Below are positions 1 through 11,759 of a DNA stretch of 64,000 nucleotides, piece by piece. Location of the stretch: positions 15,400,888 to 15,464,887 of the forward strand of contig NC_058053.1 of NCBI RefSeq assembly GCF_020085105.1, in the 5' to 3' direction. The DNA is from Siniperca chuatsi. Its lineage: Eukaryota; Chordata; Actinopteri; Centrarchiformes; Sinipercidae. Positions within the stretch are counted from its first letter, which is position 1. Every line of letters starts with the position of its first letter. A program made the translations under genes and the position numbers. Under the pieces are notes generated by a model, which saw only the letters and a program-made list of their open reading frames with translations, ran no database searches and was not told the origin of the DNA.

Positions 1-480
1 GCCACACCGTTGTACTGGGTGACATGTTTCTTTCATACACTCTAGTTTATTTTGAGTCAATCCCACATACACTGTCCTTCTGCCATAAATACTCACTAGA
101 GCACCAAATGTGTATTAAGCTGAAAATAGTCCCCAACAAATGCACTATTTAGTCCTGTTTGAGTAATGTTTGTTAGAAAGTACAGTGCCCAGCTGTTTTA
201 AGAAATGTTTTAGCTTTTTCTAAAAATGAAACTGTATATTTGTGGCCTGTTTTACATCTTCAATAGGAACCAGTGGGCTATGGGCTGAGAGTCACAGACA
301 TGCTGGAAAGCCGAAAAGTGTTGCAGGGAGTAACACCTCGATGGTTTTGGTCTTTTTATTGTATTTGTTGACAATAACAAAATACTGAATATATAGGAAA
401 TATAAGGAAAGGACATCAATCAACTATACAAAAATATTGTAAAACCATGATCACAGAACAAGTCTAATATAGAGAAAAAG
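1..480 (+). repeat. Dispersed repeat family A, copy 1 (cut by window edge)
   Basis: This stretch aligns by eye, with many substitutions and small indels, to copies at about 688-1235 and 8429-8830. Shared blocks occur in the same order: a block reading CCCACATACACTGTCC, then AAATAGTCCCCAA, ACTCCTGTTTGAGTAA, ACAGTGCCCAGCTGTT, and further on GATTTGTTGACAATAA-like and TAATATAGAG-like blocks. The copy begins at or before base 1. No coding capacity, no clear terminal inverted repeats and no tRNA-like promoter were seen, so the class is unknown. Confidence 0.7.
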
Positions 481-687
481 GACCTAAAACTGTACATTTT
501 TATTAAGTTTTCATATGACTGTTTAGCTACTGAAAATATTCAATATTTTTCTCATTGTGAACAAATCCCATGAAAAGACCAAAACCAACAATTAATTATT
601 CTTATTATCAAGTGTTGCCTGTGTAGCCAAAGCCTGATATGACTTATTCCACTGTACCATAGAGCTATCCAAAAACTATTTAAAGTG

Positions 688-1235
688 AGCCACCCCATGA
701 CATGTTCCTTCATAACAATAAACATGAGCACTGTAGTTTATTTTCAATCCCACATACACCGTCCTGTCACTGTAAATACTCAGTAAAGCATCAAATGCGT
801 ATTAATCCACAGCTAAAAATAGTCCCCAATAAATGTACTATTTATTCCTGTTTGAGTAACGTCTGTTAAAAACTACAGTGCCCAGCTGTTTTAGGAATTT
901 ACTTAGCCTTTATTTAAATAAAACAATATTTTTGTGAATCATTTTTAGAGATTTACATCTTCAGCAAGAATGAATGGGCTTGGTGCAGAGTGCATTGTTG
1001 GTTTTGGTCTTTTTATGAGATGTGCTGACAAAAACAAAAATACAGAATATCTGCAGTCTTATCTTTTAAACAAATCTTTTATATATTTCCTCTTATGTTT
1101 GGCCTGTGCTTCGCTTAATAGTTTAATCATAAGGCTGATAAATATAAGTCTAGGATATCAATGTGCTATCCTCAAAGAATTGACTCAAACCATTATTGCT
1201 ACAGATGACAGAACAATGTTAATATAGAGTAAAAT
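688..1235 (+). repeat. Dispersed repeat family A, copy 2
   Basis: This is the second copy of the family seen at 1-480, in direct orientation and only about 200 bp downstream. The order of shared blocks is kept from the CCCATGACATGTTCC start to the TAATATAGAG block near 1225. The 85-codon open frame at 970-1227 lies inside it and is not preserved in the other copies, so it is chance. This copy carries extra sequence (about 1060-1130) absent from copy 1. Confidence 0.7.
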
Positions 1236-1239
1236 TCCA

Positions 1240-3640
1240 AAGCTCAGTCATTTTTCAGCACCAGAAAAACATATTTTCATAAATCTATGTTATTGCTGTT
1301 TATCTGTCCCTTAATGCCTCCCCTGAATCTGCCAGCAAAGAGAAATGCAACCCTCTGTTAGCGACAAGCCCCTTTTTGCTGCTGACAATGGAATGGCTTC
1401 AGCTTTGAGTTTGCCATTGTGACTTCTTCCCTGACTGAGCCCTAGCAGTAATGATCTCCATGAGCCCTCTGTGCATGGCAATGGTGGGCCATAACAGTCT
1501 TTATTCACCATGAAACCTCCACTGGGATCGTCTCGTGGTCCCCAGGACAACAATGCTGGCAGCCAGGCCCACAGTCGGCTGGCTCGTCTTTTACGTTTTT
1601 ATGGGCTTGGCCTTCCCTCTGCTATTGAGGCAAATGTAGGCCATCAAACAAAACAATTTATGACCCAGTCTAAATTTGACCTTGGGCCTCCTGAAATGCC
1701 ATTGCCTTAAGAAAAAAGTAGAAACCCTATGTTTGAAAAGATGTGTATATATGAAGACATAAACTGGTTTCTTTAATTGTGATTGGCATTACATGAGAAT
1801 TTCACTCCGAAAATGTGTAGCATGGGAGTTTTGTTCCAAGTTGCTGCACATGACAGATCCTGCTCAACATGTTCATATTTAATGGGGAATTTTAGGATCA
1901 AAGCCTCCATGTTATAGATAATAGTGTTGTCCTTCATGCCTGGAGCAGAGACTGTATTTTTACTGCCTGACCTCAAATATTTCTCTGCTATTAGCAACAC
2001 TGTGACCTGGTCGACTTTTGCCTTCTGGTTTGTGAGCATTGCTGCAGGGAATTCCTTATTTACTGCAGGGGTGTGCCTTGCCTTGTCTTCATTCACCAGC
2101 ACATGCTAGATTTCTGTCTCTCGCCCCGCTGCAGAGCTTCAGTTGTTTATAGCTTCAGTTGTTTATGGCTCATCCTTTCTAGGAAGTGGAAAACCCCAAA
2201 CCGCTGATTGTGTCGCTCCAGATTTTTTAGATTTGCCTTCTCTTTACCAGCTCCCAGTGGTTTTGATTTGGTTTTATTTGTCATGAAACAACCTACACAT
2301 TACACACTTGTTATAATATTCACAAAAAAGACAGACACAAATTCAATCCAACATGAAATAATGGACATGCAAAATCAATCAAACTATAAACACAAGAACA
2401 ACACAAAGGTTGTGTGCCTAAAATTGAAGCAAGACACATAAAAACAGTTAAAAATAAAATAACTTATTTCCATAGTGGTCCTGGCCTGCCCCAAATCAAT
2501 ATGACAGCAAAGATTGCTGTGCCTCTGTAACATTACAGACTTACACGAAAGTTTTGACATGCAGATTTACTCTTTACACCAAATTATTTGGGTAAACACA
2601 TTTTTGAAGGAACATGCATGCATGTAAATTTGCAGCCATGTAAATTAGATGACATTATTGCAGTTTTAAATGCAGGAAAACATCCTCTTTCCTCTGAATA
2701 TGTGTACACATGTTTGCTGGATTCATGCATTTGCTGTGGAGAATGACCAAGAAGCATGAATGATACAAGATGAAAGAAGGGCTCTCCATCTCTGTATGTT
2801 ATATGGATTCTTCTCACGCATTTCCCTCTGAGACAAGGGGTTCAGTAATCTGTATCCTTTAGTGAGAGAACCCCATGGAGATGCATTAAAGAGATAAATT
2901 GGTATCATCCCCAGTGTGACAGACTCCTCATCTGTCTCTGCTTGCCTCCATTGATCACAATTTATTTTATTTGTGTTGTTTCATTATTAGGCGGAAGAAA
3001 AGCATTACATTAATAAAGCCCTGATTATAAAGTTAAACAGAAATGCTATACTGTTATAAAGGAAGCTGGGGTTAAAGCACGAGGCTCCGGCATGCCTGCC
3101 CTTGTATCTTCTTACACAATAAACTGAGATCACTGGCGGCACTGATCATTCACTGTAGATCTAATTCATTTCTTAACGATTATCAGGCTCTCCTGGACTG
3201 GACACACTTCTCTAAATAGATCACTAAAATCTTGTATTTCCCAGTAGCCTGAGACAAAGCACTGGGATGAACTCTGCAATTTTACTGATACACCTTCTCA
3301 AGAAAGACTTGATCGAGTTTGTTGTGTTCATCATTTTACATTTTACAGTTTACACAGTGATGGTATCTCGGCCAAGCTAACTGAATAACAATAATTATGT
3401 GAGTTACTGTGTGCTTTTTAAAGAAAGATTTGCAAAACATTGAATGTATTTGGTGAAATAGTTAATAAATGATCTTTTAATGATCTTTATTTGTAATTAA
3501 TAACCATGGTTTGTTAAATCTACAATTATAGTTTCTTAAACTAAATAATCTACTTTGATCTCTGAGTAAATGACTTGAGCAAGTAATTGCTATGAAACAT
3601 TAACACAAAAATGTTTCATCTCATTGGTGAGATTTTGAAG
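1240..3640. other. Intergenic, nothing recognised
   Basis: AT-rich non-coding DNA. Short open frames occur on both strands, but none has recognisable protein content or flanking splice-site logic. No RNA gene or clear repeat was recognised. Confidence 0.6.
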
Positions 3641-3649
3641 AATTAAGAT

Positions 3650-4012
3650 GCTATACTTAAGTAAAAGGAGCAATACCACACTATAAAAATAAACCATTAC
3701 AAGTAAAACTACAGAAATTTTCATAGCAAATGTACTTTCAGTATCAAAAGCAAAAGTACTTGTTAAGCAGAAGTGCCCCTTTCGGACTATTATATATTTT
3801 GAATTTTTATTACTGAAGCATTAAACCATGTGTAAACCATATTATATTCTTGTAGCTGGTCGAGGTGGAGCTATTTTGAAATAGGCTACTTTCTGTTGGG
3901 TGGTTTAATCTATGATATTAATAATGATCATATGTATCATATTTGTATGGAAAGTCTCAATCTGCAAAGTAACTAACTGTCAGATAAATGTAGTGGAGTG
4001 AAAAGTTCAGTA
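3650..4012 (+). mobile_element. Truncated hAT-like non-autonomous element, family B
   Basis: The core sequence (TACTTAAGTAAAAG..., ...GGGTGGTTTAATCTATGA..., ...CTGCAAAGTAACTAACTGTCA..., ...AATGTAGTGGAGTGAAAAG) matches the same-strand copies at 29778-30230, 48801-49386 and 49464-49830. Both outer ends carrying the CAGTGGTGGAA-type terminal repeat are missing, so this is an internal fragment. Assignment to hAT rests on the complete copy at 48801, which has an 8-bp target duplication. Confidence 0.75.
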
Positions 4013-4017
4013 TTTTA

Positions 4018-4931
4018 GAAGTGTTTATTGGACTTTATTAGTTGTAAACAACAGAAGACAATCCACAAAAGTGTACCATAATACACAAATATTTTACTAT
4101 GCACAAACAATGTATTTTTTATTTGTGTTGTGTAAAGTCATATCCACAAAAATACAGAGTGATTTCCAAATACGCATAACTTACTCTGTAAAAATGTATT
4201 TTAATTTGACATAAAAATGATATAGGTTTTACAAATGAAAATAGTTTTACCACAACAAATACATGAAAAGTGATATTTACGCATTTGTAGATCCATTTTG
4301 TGACTTCCCTCCTTTTTATTTGTGGAATTTTGTCCAATTTGTACTGCGACAGATCTGTGAAAGAGACTCCGCAATGTGAGGTGAAGTTACTAGCTCCACC
4401 AGCAGGTGGCTAGATTCCCTCACATGAGCTGACGGAACTACAGTCTGCACTGGAAGAAGAGTCATCTGTAGACCCATCCCCACTCTGCCTCTGATTGGCT
4501 ATATTGTTCCAGGCATCTGCTAAATGCTAATGATAGCCTAGCTATGATTCTAACCTGCGCAATGACCTAGACAGGCCCTGGAGGAGAGCGACTCAGCTAT
4601 TCAGCCTCAGCTAGCCAGGCACATTCACAGGCGCTGCTGTGAGCTGGCTGGAGCTCTCTCAAGTGACCGGTCTCATACACAAGAGGCTGTTATTTCCCTG
4701 TTGATGGATGGTTTGTTTAAATATCCCAACACAAATGCCCATTATAGAATTAAAGGGAACCTTAATTTATGCATATTTGCAAATCACTCTGTATTTTTGT
4801 GGATATGACTTTAAACAACACAAATACCAAAATCCATGTTTGTGCATAGTGAATTATCTGTGGGTCATGGTACACATTTGTGGATTGTTTTCTGTGGGTT
4901 ACAACTAATAAAGTCCAGTAAAAACTTCCAT
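4018..4931. mobile_element. Fold-back (long terminal inverted repeat) element
   Basis: Bases 4018-4187 match the reverse complement of 4762-4931 over about 170 bp with scattered mismatches. Blocks such as GGACTTTATTAGTTGTAA, GACAATCCACAAA/ACAATCCACAAA, CTATGCACAAACA and TCATATCCACAAAAATACAG occur in both arms in mirrored order. The ~575-bp centre is GC-richer and unrelated to the arms. No transposase is encoded, so it is a non-autonomous, MITE-like or fold-back element. Target duplication and exact ends could not be settled. Short open frames that reuse the arms at 4119-4337 and 4708-4908 are artefacts. Confidence 0.8.
4399..4410 (+). promoter_or_regulatory. CTCF-like core motif
   Basis: CCAGCAGGTGGC matches the core CTCF consensus CCASYAGRKGGC at every position. 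It lies in the centre of the fold-back element at 4018-4931. Binding is inferred only; a single 12-mer match can occur by chance. Confidence 0.35.
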
Positions 4932-5770
4932 ATAAACCCAGTAATCATGTGTTGATCCTGGCGTTTTAGGTGAGCTTTAACTGTTTCACTACAATATTTT
5001 ACTTTCCAATCTACAATAATCCAACTGTTGTGTTAAAATAAATGCAGCTATATTTGAATCACTGGAGAACTGTAAAGCAAAGCAGTCACACAATTCAAAC
5101 ACAATATGTAATGACATATTTCTCTCCAGACTCAAAAGGTTGGAGCTTTTGAGTAAGCTCAAGTTGTACCAATGATTCTCCAGGTGAAAGCTAAGAGTTT
5201 CTAAAAATTGACTGAGCTAGTGGCTGTATCCTTGGATGATTACTTTGATAAATAGATTGTGTACTGTGTGTATGTGTATTCTGAACAATAACAATGAATG
5301 TATTTATTAGCAATCTTGCAAAATTACTGCAGCTAAAACAATTGCAATAAAGGTTGGACCCTTGGATGTCTTCTGTTAATTCCTGGCTCAGGTCACAGTA
5401 AGGAGGCAGCCAGCAACAACACTGTGGTAAAGGCTGGGCCTTGTGCTGTGTGCCCCAACTGTATGTCATGAGGTGATGTGGTAATGTGCTGACAGCACAA
5501 TATTTCAACACCATTTTAAAGTGACCTGACTTAATATTTTGCCTTATGAGGAAATGGATGGATGGAAATGGATTTGCATTTATTTCTGCTCAGTTTGAGT
5601 GCTGATCTGGGATCAGTGACCAGGTTGCCGTGAACTTTACTTAGAAACAATTTAATTCACAGTAGTCAAGTCAAACAACCAAGTGCTTTATTTAAAATAC
5701 CAGTAAATGTTTGGGGGATTATTAAGGACGAAAATAGTAAATGACTGTAACAGACAAAAAGCAATTTAAG
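4932..5770. other. Intergenic, nothing recognised
   Basis: Non-coding DNA without a recognised gene, RNA or repeat. The open frame at 5191-5514 (minus) shows no domain or conserved composition. Confidence 0.55.
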
Positions 5771-5774
5771 GGCA

Positions 5775-6310
5775 CTCAAATGCAAATGTAAAACGGGCGG
5801 GTCTTAGATGGGGAAGACCTGGTAGTGAGCAGTGAGGGGTAAACGGTTCCACAGTCAGAGAGCAGCAATGGAAAACGCTCGGTCGCCTTTGGTCTTGGAC
5901 TGGGGACGTGAGATGATGAGGAGTAATTGATCAGATGATCAGAGGTGTCTGGATGTAGAATAGGAACTAAAGAGATTGTAAATGTAAGCTGGTGCCTGCC
6001 CATGCAGAGCTTTAAGAATAAATAAAAAAATCTTAAAATCTGCTACAGTAGTCAAGATGTGAAGAGATAAAAGCATGTAAAATGGTTTCCAGATCTCCAA
6101 GAGAGAAAACGGTTTTATTTTCGCGATTGACTGAATGTGGAAAAAGCTACTTCTGACATTTGTTAGATTTTAAAGCAGATTGAAAAATGACACCCAGATT
6201 CCTGGACATTTGTATCAAAGTCAGAATCTGACTTTATTGACCAAGTACTGTATACAACTGTACTGTATACAAAGGAAATGTTTTGGTGCAGGTGTCAGAA
6301 CAGTAAAACT
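5775..6310. repeat. Repeat-derived sequence, ending in a fish retroelement-like tail
   Basis: The block around 5860-6200 (GCCTGCCCATGCAGAGCTTTAAGAAT and following) and the segment near 6220-6300 (CAGAATCTGACTTTATTGACCAAGTACTGTATAC) resemble segments I know as high-copy in teleost genomes. Only one copy is in this window, so the call rests on recall of the family rather than on internal alignment. No intact coding frame. Confidence 0.4.
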
Positions 6311-6319
6311 TTATTAAAA

Positions 6320-7080
6320 AAAGATTAGATAGCTGAAAAATGCATAATAAAACAAATGTCAATACATCTTATGATGCTATACAAATACACAAATACACAA
6401 AACAAATGAATTTCTCAACTGGAAACTGTGTAATGACTTCAGTCGATGCTTTGTAAAGTTTTGATAAACAGGTACAGAGACAATAGTTCAGCATTTTTGG
6501 ATTTTTAAATATTTTTTGTGGCACTTTTGCCTTTATTATATAATTGATAGTGAAGAAACAGACAAGAACAAGGGGAAATAGAGGAGTATGAATGCAATAA
6601 AGGTCCCCATCAGTCTCTGATCAGCATTCCCGCTCTGACACACCGAATACTGTAAATGTTCATTTCTGAAAACATCAGAGATTTATTGAGCCAAAATCCT
6701 CTTTTTCAATGTAAAAATGATTTCAAATATAACAACGTCTCCTCAGTGCTATTCACTGGTCTCTTAACTCTCTTAGCAACACAGAAAATATTACTGGTTT
6801 AGTGGCTCTAGATGCCCACTTGTTCTCTTTAATGATCATATGGAAAAGGTTCAGGGAGAAAAGACGTTCATGCCATGCTGCACAGGTATTGGTGCTCACT
6901 ATGAAAATAACCCAGAATGGAAATAATTTCTGTTCTTTTTAACTGCACATGACAAGGGTCGCAAAAAAGCCTTTTTCGCATTCTCAAATCTCAAGAAACA
7001 AGCCAATACGAGTCATTCCAACCAAATAAAATAATTTGTGAAATGTGAAATAATGGTAACATGCCCTGTGAGACTTAGTT
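6320..7080. other. Intergenic, nothing recognised
   Basis: AT-rich non-coding sequence with no gene, RNA or repeat that I can support. Confidence 0.5.
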
Positions 7081-7169
7081 GACAGAACTAGAATGGGGCG
7101 CTCTGGATGCCCACATGTCATGTGCTACACACCCATACAGCAGGAGCTCCTGTTAAGGTTATTTTTACT

Positions 7170-7620
7170 CCGGCACCTGGAGGTGTTACAGACTTGCTCT
7201 GGCCTGCACATTCTTTTCCCTCTGCACAATCAGGTGTGAGAGCAAGTGATCTTCATTCACTGCAATTAAGATTCTGCCTTCATCTTCTCCTGGTACACAA
7301 TTACTGCTCCGCTGCTGTTCGCTCTAATTGCTCTTTCTGCAGGGATTGGTGGGAAGCCAGTGATTGTGATGGGTAGGGGATTATCTCCTTTCCTTTACTC
7401 TGGCCCCTTAAAAAAATCATTTGTAAACTCCCCGGTGTAATTACTGAGCCTCATGATTAATTGTCTATTGAAATTAGCGCAGGCCTAGCTTTCATTTTTA
7501 CTGCAACGAATATTAATTAATGTTAACTCACCCCTTTTCTTTTTTCACCCTTTTCTAAAGCACATCTTTTGAATATTCATTGTGGTCTTGAAAAATGGGC
7601 ACAAGCCAGTACCTTGAGTC
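7170..7620. promoter_or_regulatory. Candidate conserved non-coding element
   Basis: This block lacks repeats and coding frames. It mixes GC-moderate sequence with clustered homeodomain-type cores: CATGATTAATTG near 7450, ATATTAATTAATGTTAAC near 7510, and AATTAGCG near 7474. Position in the desert between the MTX2 side and hnrnpa3 makes an enhancer plausible. Conservation was not measured, so this is inference from composition only. Confidence 0.3.
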
Positions 7621-8234
7621 GGAGTGCTGACACTTGGCTATCACAAAAAAATACATATCTGGAATTAAAAGATGTGTTTTAGGCCATAAATAATATTTAC
7701 AGGAGGTCGACAGGTGAAGAAAGCAAGCTCTTATTTAAATCACGTCTCATCTGTTAGTCGTGAGGTGTCAGGGAATATGCAAAGCAGAGTCTCAGCTTTT
7801 GTTTTCCTTTGGAGAGGGAAGAATAGTCACATTTAATTCAGTTTGTATTTATTTAACCCTTGTGGGAAATGACAAGTTGAATAAGTGCCATATAATCACA
7901 TTCAGTATATTGTCATACAATAATGTTTCTAACGCAATGTCACCTTGAATAAAGCATCCAGCAGAAGAATACATTTGGGTAATAATATGGAAATTTACAC
8001 TAAGGTTACCATTATAATACCTCCATATTCTTTCAAGTACCTGAACCTGGAGCTCAACATCCACAAACTCCCAGATCACACTTGTGAAATTTGTGTATGT
8101 AACATCAATTGGCATTTATGGTCAAACTCTGATTAGTATAATGTAATGCTTGATCACATATTTGTGGAGGTGATATGTTCCAATATGTTTCACGGCCTCA
8201 CATCTGAAAGTACGAGTTAACCCTCGTAAATCAA
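7621..8234. other. Intergenic, nothing recognised
   Basis: Non-coding AT-rich DNA. Overlapping short frames on both strands (7760-8136) carry no recognisable protein sequence. Confidence 0.5.
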
Positions 8235-8330
8235 AAAAATATAATAGTAACTTTATTTATACCGCACTTTTCAAAAACAAAGTTACAAAGTGCTTTACAG
8301 TTAAACAGTTAAACAGTTTTTATCAAAAAA
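8235..8330 (+). repeat. Short retroelement-tail-like fragment
   Basis: The sequence AACTTTATTTATACCGCACTTTTC...CAAAGTTACAAAGTGCTTTAC resembles the 3' tail of abundant fish non-LTR or SINE elements ('tttatttatatagcac... acaaagtgctttac'). Only this fragment is visible, and no coding part is attached. Confidence 0.45.
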
Positions 8331-8428
8331 AATTGATAAAATCCCAAAAGTTAAAGATAAAATGAGATAAAATGGTTCTTATGGTGATGCTGAGAGCCCT
8401 GACACAAACAATAACTTGAACATGAATG

Positions 8429-8830
8429 AGCCACACCGTTGCACTGGGTAACATGTTCCTTTATTACGATGAACATGGGCACTGTAGTTTATTTTGACTC
8501 AATCCCACATACTAGTAGTAGTGGTGTAAATACTCACTAGTACACTAAATGTGTTTTAATCCACAGTTGAAAATAGTCTCCAACAAATGCACTATTTACT
8601 CCTGTTTGAGTAACATTTGCTTAAAACTACAGTGCCCAGCTGTTAAAGGAAATTATTCACCTGTTTTAAAAAAAAATGAAAGAATATATTTGTTACTTGC
8701 TTTTAGAGATTTACATCTATAGGAATGAAAGGGCTTGGTGCTGAGTGCCACAGAAAGGGTCTGGTAGGGTGGGGGTCTTTTCATGATTTGTTGACAATAA
8801 GAAACATATTAAATAACTCCCATTTTATCC
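8429..8830 (+). repeat. Dispersed repeat family A, copy 3
   Basis: This copy starts GCCACACCGTTGCACTGGGTAACATG, nearly identical to base 1 onward (GCCACACCGTTGTACTGGGTGACATG). It keeps the block order CCCACATACT, AAATAGTCTCCAACAAATGCACTATTTACTCC, ACAGTGCCCAGCTGTT, GATTTACATCTATAGGAATGAAAGGGCTTGGTGC and GATTTGTTGACAATAAG. Same orientation as the two copies at the left edge. The shared start across copies 1 and 3 suggests a true element boundary near GCCACACCG. Confidence 0.72.
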
Positions 8831-11200
8831 TTTAATTTTGCTGATTAAATAAAGGTTTAAGAGCATTTTATTATGTAAAACATAACATTAAACCTTTTGT
8901 CTTTGTCTCCATTCACTCACTCTCTCCCCTCTGCCCTCTTTGTCTCTGTGTGTGCACTAAGAAATCCAGTCGACCTTCATCTTGCCTTACTCAATCCACA
9001 TTCAGATAAAGGAATCATACCTGGCAGATCAAACTAATGTCTTCACCCCTCAGCGTCTCTGAACAGCCACTGAATAAAATCGCAGCTGCTGTAAAATGGC
9101 TGTGACATAACTTGATCCACGCAGTGACGGCGCACACCACTGCTTGCACCCTGTAATATATCAGTGCCAGGAAACAGTGAACGTGGAGACACACTGATTG
9201 AATCAGGGTCCATGGAGCCTCTGGGGAGAGTTCATCTATACCAAACCGGCAGCAAATACACAAGAATCCCTCTAACTGTATCTGGTGTAACAGTGTTTAA
9301 GGACTTAGCGGTCATTCATTCAACTTCTTCCTGACTAAGCACACAAAACACAAAATGTTTTAAAGTCATCAAATGTTGCATGTAAACCAAACCACAGCAA
9401 ACTTGTGGTGAATTTATAGCGACTGATCTTTTGTGTAAACCATGGTGAAACTACAAAACGACCAACCAGTTATCCTAAATTTGTGTGCATAATTTTAAAT
9501 GACAAGCATAACTTTAAATGAAGCACATAAAAGTTGTTTTGATAATCATGGACTTGGCTGGAAGCAGTACAGACATTACTGCTCACCTTATTGTTTTAAA
9601 ATACACATTTGATTTACAGCTGAGAAGCCTACAATTTATTTTCTGTGAGCATAAACAATTAAGTATTTATGGGCATCACTCTGTGCTCCCTACTTTATGT
9701 CTTTATGAGTCGCCAACTGTTATACATCTCACTGTACTGAGACATGTTATTGTTCTTCTAGAATAAATGACCAATAACTTTGACAAATTACAGTAAAATT
9801 GCATTTAAGAGAGATAATAGAAATCAGATTTTCAGATTTGACAGGTTATGTTATGGGGTTCGGCATTTTTAATATGAAGATTACGTTAATATCCAATAAA
9901 AGTGTGTTATCGTAAGGTTGACAAAGGTATTATGCTTCAGATTTAGCTGCCTTTGGAGTAATACAACTATTTTAAGTCTTGGCTTTGTCATTAAAATACA
10001 ATAATAATAGTTCCCATACCATGACCCTGAATACAAATATGCCACGACAGAGATTGTAAAGTATAGAGGATCATCTTTTTTCCTAGAAAACACAGTGAAT
10101 ACCAATGAATGATTGAATGATATGTTTGGTTTGGTTAATATTGCTGCAGAGATCTGAATGCAAGTTGAGGTTTCATAATGCAAACCACTTGTCTTTGTGG
10201 ATTGATCATTGCATGTTTATGCAGTGAGACAAATGACCGGAAATGTAATTGTCCTTCTAGTTGATGTTACATAAGTGGATGAAATAAAATTTGTGATGAT
10301 AATGATAATAATAATCAGGAAATCTTTTCTCAGGGGTAATTCTTAATTCATGTTTTTACTCAATACAAACTACTGGGCTTATACAAATTGAATGTTTGGG
10401 ATGAGCTGAGAAAAGATGTGGTTCAACAGGATTGCTTTTACAGGATTGATCACTTCTTGTATCTTTGATGTGTGATTGATGAACAGATAGGAATGAGTGT
10501 GTTAGGGATGTATTTGTATGGAGAGTTATCCTGACAGCTACTTAAAGAAATTAAAGATGCCATTGGACAGTGCATACAATTTTTGATATGATTTGCAGCC
10601 AATCAAACACATGCAGCAATTACAGCTCTGACTTGACTGTAAACAAAAAAACAACAACAACAAACAGGAAAGAAAGTGTGCTTGTTGAACAAATCTGTAG
10701 TCTAAATCCTTATGACATTATTTTGGCACCTGCTAGGAAGCCAAAATTATTAAGACTTGCCACTCAGACTAAAAACATTGTGATTTGTGGAGCTGTTCTC
10801 TGAGAGATGGCATATTGATGTATTACATAATATCACACAGTCATTTTCTTTGTTTGATTTCGAGTGATACTGCAAACCGCCTAAATTAGTTGTAGAATGT
10901 CTGTTTTATTGTCCAACTGGACACTACATGCTATGTGCGGTAATGCATCTCTCTGAAAATATGATAAGTTATTAAACTGTTCCCTAATATGCTAATTTGT
11001 TCAATTAAACTGTCTTTGGCTCAGCAGAAATAATAAAGCAAACTGAGAAGTCCTCTCATTTGCGATATTACAGCTGATAGTGACTGTACATCCGTCATGT
11101 TTCTGTACCGGTGTCTTCTGGCTGGGAACACGGACAAGTGACTAATTTTCTTTACAAGTGTTCGAGTTCACCACTCCCAAAAAGAAAGCGGGCTCCATCC
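8831..11200. other. Intergenic, nothing recognised
   Basis: Non-coding DNA. A GC-moderate, non-repetitive stretch at about 9010-9260 could be regulatory, but there is no specific signal. The open frames at 9518-9766, 9881-10183 and 10570-10803 show no recognisable domain. Confidence 0.5.
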
Positions 11201-11262
11201 CTTCTCCTGCACCACTGTGACCCTGATCCTCTCCGGAGTTGCACTGCTCCAAAGTAGCCTGT

Positions 11263-11276
11263 GTTGCCATAGTTAC
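11263..11276 (+). promoter_or_regulatory. X-box-like (RFX) motif
   Basis: GTTGCCATAGTTAC fits the RFX X-box consensus GTNRCC-N(0-3)-RGYAAC with one mismatch in the second half. A second, stronger site lies about 200 bp downstream at 11473-11486. Binding is inferred from the motif only. Confidence 0.4.
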
Positions 11277-11472
11277 CTCCTCCTGGCTACTTTGTAAGGT
11301 CACCAGCTCTGGTGAGCTCTTCCCTCAGAGAACAGGCATAACTAATGTCCTGCAGGTTCAAGCTTGATGTAAATAGTCTCAGTTGACAGCCTACTGTACA
11401 AACACTCTATTACGTTTGCTTAAAGGAAATGATTTGTTGCAACAGGGAGCACTCAGCTTGTGTGACATCAGC

Positions 11473-11486
11473 GTTGCCTAGGCAAC
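11473..11486. promoter_or_regulatory. Palindromic X-box (RFX) motif
   Basis: GTTGCCTAGGCAAC is a perfect 14-bp palindrome and fits the RFX-family dimer site (GTTGCC plus GGCAAC half-sites). It sits in a GC-moderate, repeat-free block of the desert (about 11200-11700), consistent with a distal element, but there is no gene start next to it. Confidence 0.5.
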
Positions 11487-11759
11487 AACAGCTGATTGCA
11501 CAGGCTGGAATTAGGTATTGATCAGAGGAGGGGGCCTGGCGCCAGTGAGGGACTGGAAGTGATCCGCCACTACGATTTACAGAGGATGGGGGTGGGGGTG
11601 AACCTGCACGCTTTGCCCCAGCTCAGAGAGCTGAAAACCCCTCAGGAACCAATTTACACACCGCTACAGTGCAATATCTGCAGCAGTCAATAATGGAAAT
11701 CTGATGCCCCCTCTGCCATCAATGTGACCGCTCCTCTCCCTCTCGTTAGAGCACCTTGA

